From the NCBI GenBank assembly GCA_049662565.1, contig JBATBW010000001.1, forward strand, positions 1 through 18,536: a DNA stretch of 18,536 nt, read 5' to 3'. The first letter of the stretch is position 1; every line of letters begins with the position of its first letter. A program made the translations under genes and the position numbers. Shown here piece after piece: positions 14,222 through 18,536 of this stretch. The notes beneath the pieces are model-generated. The model was not told where the DNA came from and ran no database searches. It saw nothing but the letters and a program-made list of their open reading frames with translations. This stretch comes from JBATBW01 sp049662565 (GTDB lineage Bacteria; Bacillota_I; Bacilli_A; Erysipelotrichales; Erysipelotrichaceae).

Positions 14222-15121
14222 TTATTTATTACTTTTTACAAGCATAGCCGCCCCAACAATACCAGGCTCAGGCAAACTAACAAATTCAAAGCGAACTTCG
14301 CGCATACCAGAATGAACATACCCTAAATATTTTTGGTAAAAATCATTAAACCAAACATCTTTAGACTTCATCATTCCCCCACCTAAAACAAAAACTTCAG
14401 GATCACAAATATGGGCAACCAAAGAAAAACCAATCGCTAAATTATTAATAAATTTTTCATACAAATCCACCGCAATTGGATCTTTATCTAAATAACGATC
14501 AAATAACACTTTTGCACTATCAATAGAATCATCTTTGTAAACTTCACGTAATGCACGAATTAATGCACTACCACTACATAATGTTTCAAAAGCACCATCA
14601 TTTAAATGATTATAAGATGTTTGGGTACGATCAATAATTAAGTTACCAACTTCACCCGCGTATCCTTTATAACCGCTAACTACTTTACCATCCACAACTA
14701 ATGCTCCGCCAATACCTGTCGATACTGTTGTGAAATAAACGATATTACTACCTTTACCACTACCAACAATCGCTTCCGCTAGTCCTGCAACATTAGCATC
14801 ATTGTCAATGTATACTGGCATATTAAATTGTTTTTCTAAAATATCACAAATTGGATAGTCAGTAAACCCCGGTAAATTACTTGACATCGTCATTACTTTT
14901 TTAACAGTATCAACTGGCCCAGGAACTCCAATTCCAATACCACTACATTCTTTCAATAATGTGATTTCACTAATCATGTCCTTCAAATTTTTAATTACCG
15001 CATCAGGACCTTCTTGCGCTAACGATGGGCGGATAATCGACTCTAAAATACTACCTTGCTCATCAATGCAAGCAACACGTACATTAGTCCCCCCTAAATC
15101 AATCCCTATGTATTTTTTCAT
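14222..15121 (-). CDS. ROK-family sugar kinase (glucokinase-like)
   Basis: Phosphorylates a hexose with ATP; glucokinase is the most likely activity. 299 aa. ATP-binding loop DLGGTNVR (8-15), GIGIGVPGPVD (61-71), catalytic aspartate D108 in DNDANVAGLAE, STGIGGAL (134-141), GYAGEVGN (153-160) and FVLGGG (244-249). Unusually, the ROK zinc signature (GH, then CxCGxxGCxE) is missing: GH is GN (160) and the expected cysteine cluster reads YNHLNDGAFE. The start is the ATG at 15121 (MKKYIGIDLGG) with GGGAGG 9 nt upstream. A longer frame to 15169 is the DegV overlap and is not family-like. The start overlaps the degV 3' end by 23 bp, so the two are translationally coupled. Confidence 0.88.
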   Translation of the reverse strand: MKKYIGIDLGGTNVRVACIDEQGSILESIIRPSLAQEGPDAVIKNLKDMISEITLLKECSGIGIGVPGPVDTVKKVMTMSSNLPGFTDYPICDILEKQFNMPVYIDNDANVAGLAEAIVGSGKGSNIVYFTTVSTGIGGALVVDGKVVSGYKGYAGEVGNLIIDRTQTSYNHLNDGAFETLCSGSALIRALREVYKDDSIDSAKVLFDRYLDKDPIAVDLYEKFINNLAIGFSLVAHICDPEVFVLGGGMMKSKDVWFNDFYQKYLGYVHSGMREVRFEFVSLPEPGIVGAAMLVKSNK

Positions 15122-15995
15122 TTTCCAAAACCTCCCTAATCTTCTCATTATCTTTGGAAATAAATGCACACCCTAATGCTTTAACTCCAACATGTACCCC
15201 AACAGTTGGTGGCAATTGACATACAACAATTGCACTATTGGGAAAATGTGCCAACAACATCTCTTTCAATTCAATGGCCTTTTCCTCATTATTTACATGA
15301 GCACAAACTATATTTAGATTATCCTCACTATTACGTTTAACAATATCATCTACGATGATCTCTAATCCTTTTTTAACCGTTCTAATTATTTTATAACTGT
15401 CAATTCTACCACCCGTGCTTTTATCCATCTTTAGTATTGGCTTAATTTTCAAAGTTTGTCCAATACTAGCTGCCGTATTAGTCAATCTACCACCGGCCGC
15501 TAAATGCATTAAGTCATCAGGAATAATATAAGTACAACTATTCTCTATCAATTCTTCTAATAATTCCTTAACTTGTGTTACACTACATCCCTTATCAAAT
15601 AATTGACGAGCTAATAAAGCGACATTTAATTGATTATTTGCCGTAGTATAACAATCCACAAAAGCAAAAGGCATCTCTAACATATCACAAACTAATTTAA
15701 TACTTTGAATAGTCGAAGACAAACCTAAAGAGATATTAACACTAAAAACTTGATCATACCCATCTTCTTTAATTTTCTTCACTGTTTCCTCAATAATACC
15801 AACTGGAGGAAGAGACGTTTTAAACATCATTTTTCTTTCTAACATCTCATAACACTTAGTTACATCTATATCTACATTTTCAATATAATTAATATTGTTC
15901 GTACTCAATTGTAAAGGCAAAAAATACACACCTTCCATATTTACATTTAAAATACTAAAATTACTTCCGCTATCACTTATAATTGCAACTTTCAT
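15099..15995 (-). CDS. DegV-family (fatty-acid-binding) protein
   Basis: DegV proteins bind a fatty acid and, as FakB, present it to the kinase FakA for phosphorylation and entry into phospholipid synthesis. 298 aa, close to the family norm (about 280-290). N-terminal ISDSGSN (6-12), ligand-contacting TSLPP (60-64), SVNISLGLSST (about 85-95), FVDCYTTANNQ, and LMHLAAGGRLTNTAASIGQTLKIKPIL, the FakB signature where GGR contacts the carboxylate. ATG at 15995 has GAGGTGA 5 nt upstream. Its 3' end overlaps the ROK start. No fakA is visible in this window, so the FakB role is inferred. Bacillota usually carry several DegV paralogues. Confidence 0.9.
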   Translation of the reverse strand: MKVAIISDSGSNFSILNVNMEGVYFLPLQLSTNNINYIENVDIDVTKCYEMLERKMMFKTSLPPVGIIEETVKKIKEDGYDQVFSVNISLGLSSTIQSIKLVCDMLEMPFAFVDCYTTANNQLNVALLARQLFDKGCSVTQVKELLEELIENSCTYIIPDDLMHLAAGGRLTNTAASIGQTLKIKPILKMDKSTGGRIDSYKIIRTVKKGLEIIVDDIVKRNSEDNLNIVCAHVNNEEKAIELKEMLLAHFPNSAIVVCQLPPTVGVHVGVKALGCAFISKDNEKIREVLENEKIHRD

Positions 15996-16012
15996 CTATT
16001 CACCTCATATAT

Positions 16013-16041
16013 ATTGTATATTTAATATTCTAAATAATCAA
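16013..16041 (-). promoter_or_regulatory. Promoter of the DegV-ROK unit
   Basis: On the minus strand TTGATT (16041-16036), 17-bp spacer, TACAAT (16018-16013). Four of six and five of six consensus matches with ideal spacing, just upstream of the degV ribosome site. Confidence 0.65.
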
Positions 16042-16046
16042 ATATA

Positions 16047-16055
16047 TGTTATAAT
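16047..16055 (+). promoter_or_regulatory. Extended -10 promoter of the phosphodiesterase gene
   Basis: TGTTATAAT, a perfect extended -10 (TGnTATAAT), lies 21 bp before the ATG at 16077 and just before the AAGGAG site. No good -35. It is separated from the divergent degV -35 by about 5 bp, so the two promoters are back to back. Confidence 0.6.
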
Positions 16056-16076
16056 TTTTTCAAGGAGATTTACAGA

Positions 16077-17258
16077 ATGAAACTATTAGTTATATCTTTA
16101 GACGCCTTAGATAGTAACGACCTAACAATCCTATCTAAGCTACCAAACTTCAAAAATTTATTAAAAAAAGGAACCCTAGTAAAAGATGTCCAAACCATGT
16201 TTGTATCTAATACTTATCCAATCCACACATCGATGATAAGTGGGAAATATCCTAAAAATCATCAACTATACGACAACTGCTTCTTTGAAAAAGACACTAA
16301 TAACCCCCAATGGCGTTGGGAGTTTGATAATATCAAAAGTGAAACTGTCGTATCACAAGCATTAAAAAAACAGCTAAAAATAGCCAACATCTTTTGGCCA
16401 GTGATGTGCAAAGCGCCACTAAAATACAATCTACCAGAAATTATTGCCCGTGATCACCAATCACAAGTAATGGAAATTCTAAAAAACGGATCAGGATTCT
16501 TCATAATCAAAGAATTCATTCGTCACTTCAAACAATTTAAAGGAATAAATCAACCAACTTTAGATGATTTCTCAACTGAAATAGCCTGTGATATCCTTAA
16601 AGAAAGCAAATGTGATCTAGTGCTATTACATTTAACCGATACTGATACACATAAACATGATCATGGCCATGATAATAAAAAAGTAATAGAATCAATCGGT
16701 CGTATGGACAAAAGATTAGGCAAACTAACTTCCTGCGCCAATGACCAATATCAAATACTAATAGTATCCGACCATAGTCAAATAAGTGTTGACACCAATA
16801 TCGATTTAAACGATCATTTCGCTAACCATCCTTTAAAAGAGAAATTCTGGTTCTATCAAACTGGAGGTTGCGCCCTAGTTTTAGAAAAAGAAGAATTTAC
16901 TTCAAGCGAAAGAAAAAATTTAATCAATGATTTGAAAAAAGATAAATACATTAAAAGATTATTAAATGAAGAAGAAATGGACTTATCTGGATTTAATACT
17001 ACATCAACAATTGGCCTAGTACCTAATAATAAAATTGCTTTTAGTGCTGATGGACATCAACACCATGGAATTCATGGTCTACCATTAGATGAATTTCCAT
17101 ACAAACCATTCTATTTTGTGATTGGTCAAAATGTCAAAGAAAATCAAGAACTAAAAGGTGGCAAAATATTTGATGTGTGTCCACTAATATGCCAACTATT
17201 AGACATACCAACCTGGGATATGGATGCAAAAATAAACAATAATATTTTCATTAAATAA
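16077..17258 (+). CDS. Alkaline-phosphatase-superfamily phosphodiesterase / nucleotide pyrophosphatase-like protein
   Basis: 393-aa member of the type I phosphodiesterase/NPP branch. Two-metal site residues visible: D9 (VISLDALD), likely nucleophile T46 (SNTYPIHTSMISGKYP), D188 and H192 region (HLTDTDTHKHDHGHD), D232-H233 (VSDHSQ), and H333 in the terminal HHGIHG motif. It cleaves a phosphate mono- or diester; the substrate is unknown. There is no signal peptide or TM segment, so it acts in the cytoplasm, unlike most eukaryotic NPPs. The start follows AAGGAG at 9 nt. It is first of two plus-strand genes, but the next gene has its own promoter. The DHG-HD-NKK histidine-rich stretch at 192-199 is more His-rich than usual for the family. 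Confidence 0.85.
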   Translation: MKLLVISLDALDSNDLTILSKLPNFKNLLKKGTLVKDVQTMFVSNTYPIHTSMISGKYPKNHQLYDNCFFEKDTNNPQWRWEFDNIKSETVVSQALKKQLKIANIFWPVMCKAPLKYNLPEIIARDHQSQVMEILKNGSGFFIIKEFIRHFKQFKGINQPTLDDFSTEIACDILKESKCDLVLLHLTDTDTHKHDHGHDNKKVIESIGRMDKRLGKLTSCANDQYQILIVSDHSQISVDTNIDLNDHFANHPLKEKFWFYQTGGCALVLEKEEFTSSERKNLINDLKKDKYIKRLLNEEEMDLSGFNTTSTIGLVPNNKIAFSADGHQHHGIHGLPLDEFPYKPFYFVIGQNVKENQELKGGKIFDVCPLICQLLDIPTWDMDAKINNNIFIK

Positions 17259-17261
17259 TTG

Positions 17262-17270
17262 TGATATAAT
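17262..17270 (+). promoter_or_regulatory. Extended -10 promoter of the nucleotidyltransferase gene
   Basis: TGATATAAT (TGnTATAAT) lies 22 bp before the ATG at 17293. Transcription would start close to 17277, right at the AAGGAG site, giving a very short leader. No -35 match is evident. Confidence 0.55.
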
Positions 17271-17292
17271 AAACAAAAGGAGAAAATATACA

Positions 17293-18198
17293 ATGAAAAA
17301 ACCAGTATTAGTAATCTTAGCAGCCGGAATGGGGAGTAGATACGGTGGCCTAAAACAAATTGACACCGTAGGAAACAACGGCGAGTCAATTATCGATTTT
17401 TCTATCTACGACGCACATGAAGCCGGATTTGAAAAAGTAGTATTAATCATTCGAAAAGAACACGAAGAAGCCTTTAGAAAATGTCTAACAGACAAAGTTT
17501 CAAAACATATGGAAGTAGAATTTGCTTACCAAGATATCAATGATATCCCATGCGGAATCACAGTTCCGCAAGGACGCGAAAAACCTTGGGGAACAACACA
17601 TGCCCTATTAGCATGCAAAAACTTAGATGCACCATTTGCGATTTGCAATGCCGACGATTATTATGGAAAAGATGCCTTCAAAGTCATTTATAACTTCTTA
17701 TTAAACGAAGTAAGCGACGACAACTATGGAATGGTTGGTTACTTATGCAACAATACATTAACTGATCACGGAACTGTTACACGCGGTATATGCGAACAAA
17801 AAGATGGATACTTAACTAATCTAAAAGAAATCCAAAAAATCAAACGTGATGAAAATCATAAACCAATCTATGAAGAAAATGGTGAATGGTTACCACTATC
17901 CGAAAATGATGTCGTATCAATGAACTTCTGGGGATTCACACCAAAAATCATCAAAGATTGTCAAAAAATATTTGAAGATTTCATTAAAGTAGGCATCCAA
18001 GAAAATCCAATGAAATGCGAACACGTATTACCAACTGCCGTAAGCACTTTAATCGATCAAGGCAAATGTCAAGTTAAAGTAATGAGCAGCAAAGATAACT
18101 GGTTTGGTGTAACTTATATTGAAGATAAACCACTAGTAGTAGAAAAACTACAAGAAGCAAAAGACAAAAACATGTATCCTTTTGACCTATGGAAATAA
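17293..18198 (+). CDS. Sugar-phosphate nucleotidyltransferase-like protein (NTP_transferase fold)
   Basis: 301-aa protein of the GT-A-like nucleotidyltransferase fold that joins an NTP to a sugar- or alcohol-phosphate with release of pyrophosphate. Signature loop AAGMGSRYGGLK (10-21; G14, R16, K21 bind the NTP), KPWGTTHAL (97-105) and the metal/nucleotide aspartates in ICNADDYYG (117-125, D121-D122). It is not a canonical GalU, RmlA or GlmU: the C-terminal half does not show their sugar motifs or a left-handed beta helix. Gut Bacillota have many such unassigned copies. Start ATG behind AAGGAG at about 10 nt. It ends at a terminator shared with cutC. Confidence 0.85.
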   Translation: MKKPVLVILAAGMGSRYGGLKQIDTVGNNGESIIDFSIYDAHEAGFEKVVLIIRKEHEEAFRKCLTDKVSKHMEVEFAYQDINDIPCGITVPQGREKPWGTTHALLACKNLDAPFAICNADDYYGKDAFKVIYNFLLNEVSDDNYGMVGYLCNNTLTDHGTVTRGICEQKDGYLTNLKEIQKIKRDENHKPIYEENGEWLPLSENDVVSMNFWGFTPKIIKDCQKIFEDFIKVGIQENPMKCEHVLPTAVSTLIDQGKCQVKVMSSKDNWFGVTYIEDKPLVVEKLQEAKDKNMYPFDLWK

Positions 18199-18199
18199 C

Positions 18200-18229
18200 A
18201 AAAAAACGGCCTCAACGGTCGCTTTTTTT
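18200..18229. terminator. Bidirectional terminator between the nucleotidyltransferase gene and cutC
   Basis: A CGGCC/GGTCG core stem (one G-U pair) is flanked, after one mismatch, by an A-run on the left and a T-run on the right. Each strand therefore ends in a T-run, fitting the two convergent genes. The right edge touches the cutC stop codon (18228-18230). Confidence 0.8.
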
Positions 18230-18536
18230 ATAAACCACAAATATCACGTAATCGCTCAAAAACCTCTTCATTCATATCATTCAAATATTTTTTATCTATA
18301 TGAACACCCGATCCCCAATGAATCTCACAAGCCAAAGAACGATCCAAAAAATCTTTAACATTATCAACATCTAAACCACTACCCGCAATAAGATTTACTC
18401 CATTATCTAAAGCCAACTTATTACAAGCAATAAACTTATCAACATCCATAGTAACCTTACTATTGCCACAAGAAGTCAATATATAATCAATTGGTAATTG
18501 CACCAACCGATTAAAATCTTCCTCAAAGTTAACACT
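18228..18536 (-). CDS. cutC: CutC family protein, partial at right edge (C-terminal part)
   Basis: The last 102 codons are visible; the N-terminal half lies beyond the window, so the frame is open to the edge. The product is a TIM-barrel protein related to CutC, originally linked to copper homeostasis in E. coli, a link that has since been questioned. Family motifs: PIDYILTSCG (DxILTSG in relatives), NLIAGSGLDVDNV (usually IMAGSG.N..N) and ACEIHWGSGVHID (usually EIHxSG). No start is visible; TTG or GTG codons near 18506 are internal. It converges on the nucleotidyltransferase gene through a shared terminator. Confidence 0.85.
   Translation of the reverse strand, partial: SVNFEEDFNRLVQLPIDYILTSCGNSKVTMDVDKFIACNKLALDNGVNLIAGSGLDVDNVKDFLDRSLACEIHWGSGVHIDKKYLNDMNEEVFERLRDICGL

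Noticed and set aside
15122..15169. Upstream ROK start adding 16 residues
   Set aside because: It lies in the degV coding end and is not family-like; ATG at 15121 has GGGAGG and begins MKKYIGIDLGG.
17144..17389. Minus-strand open frame across the phosphodiesterase/nucleotidyltransferase junction
   Set aside because: Overlaps two well-supported plus-strand genes and a promoter; no ribosome site.
1..18536. Possible Mollicutes code (UGA = Trp) suggested by low GC
   Set aside because: Tryptophans are TGG in the genes read, and TGA ends the XRE-family gene.

Overview
The window looks like chromosomal housekeeping DNA from a low-GC Gram-positive bacterium (Bacillota). The very AT-rich sequence, AAGGAG/GGAGG ribosome binding sites, TGnTATAAT-type promoters, a type III glutamine synthetase, and the order secG-rnr-smpB-ssrA together suggest an Erysipelotrichia/Bacilli-like gut lineage; this placement is inference. 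The code is standard: tryptophan is TGG, and TGA is used as a stop (the XRE-family gene). I see no mobile element, CRISPR array, prophage, tRNA or rRNA gene.

Layout. Nearly everything up to 15995 lies on the minus strand. Reading left to right: a phosphoglucomutase/phosphomannomutase cut by the left edge (1-1251); a Dps mini-ferritin (1364-1792); a membrane-anchored XRE regulator (1869-2576); a HAD hydrolase (2672-3346) directly behind pnp (3368-5500); a probable unit glnN - yihY-family - HD-domain protein (transcribed 9097 to 5600); an RlmI-like 23S rRNA methyltransferase (9178-10374); a GNAT acetyltransferase (10531-10998); tmRNA (11029-11383); smpB, rnr and secG (11386-14159); a ROK sugar kinase overlapping a DegV protein (14222-15995). 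At about 16000-16076 two back-to-back promoters fire divergently. To the right, on the plus strand, are an alkaline-phosphatase-superfamily phosphodiesterase (16077-17258) and a nucleotidyltransferase (17293-18198). The nucleotidyltransferase converges on a partial cutC (18228-18536) at a shared terminator.

How the genes work together. The centre is an RNA quality-control block. SecG (protein export), RNase R, SmpB and tmRNA are transcribed in that order, with rnr and smpB overlapping and only 2 nt between the smpB stop and the tmRNA 5' end. SmpB and tmRNA rescue stalled ribosomes and RNase R degrades the defective mRNA. PNPase, a second 3'-5' exoribonuclease, and an rRNA methyltransferase lie nearby. 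The remainder is basic metabolism (sugar-phosphate interconversion, sugar phosphorylation, ammonium assimilation), iron/oxidative protection (Dps) and unassigned hydrolases.

The most interesting signals are structural. They are: the tmRNA packed between two protein genes with no evident promoter or terminator of its own; a 13-bp hairpin at the pnp/HAD junction that could carry a distant Shine-Dalgarno over to the HAD start; alternating repeats in the pnp leader; an inverted repeat between the dps promoter and its RBS; and a ROK kinase that has lost the family's zinc-binding cysteines. I did not find a convincing undescribed multi-gene system. No gene-free stretch exceeds 300 bases apart from the one filled by tmRNA.
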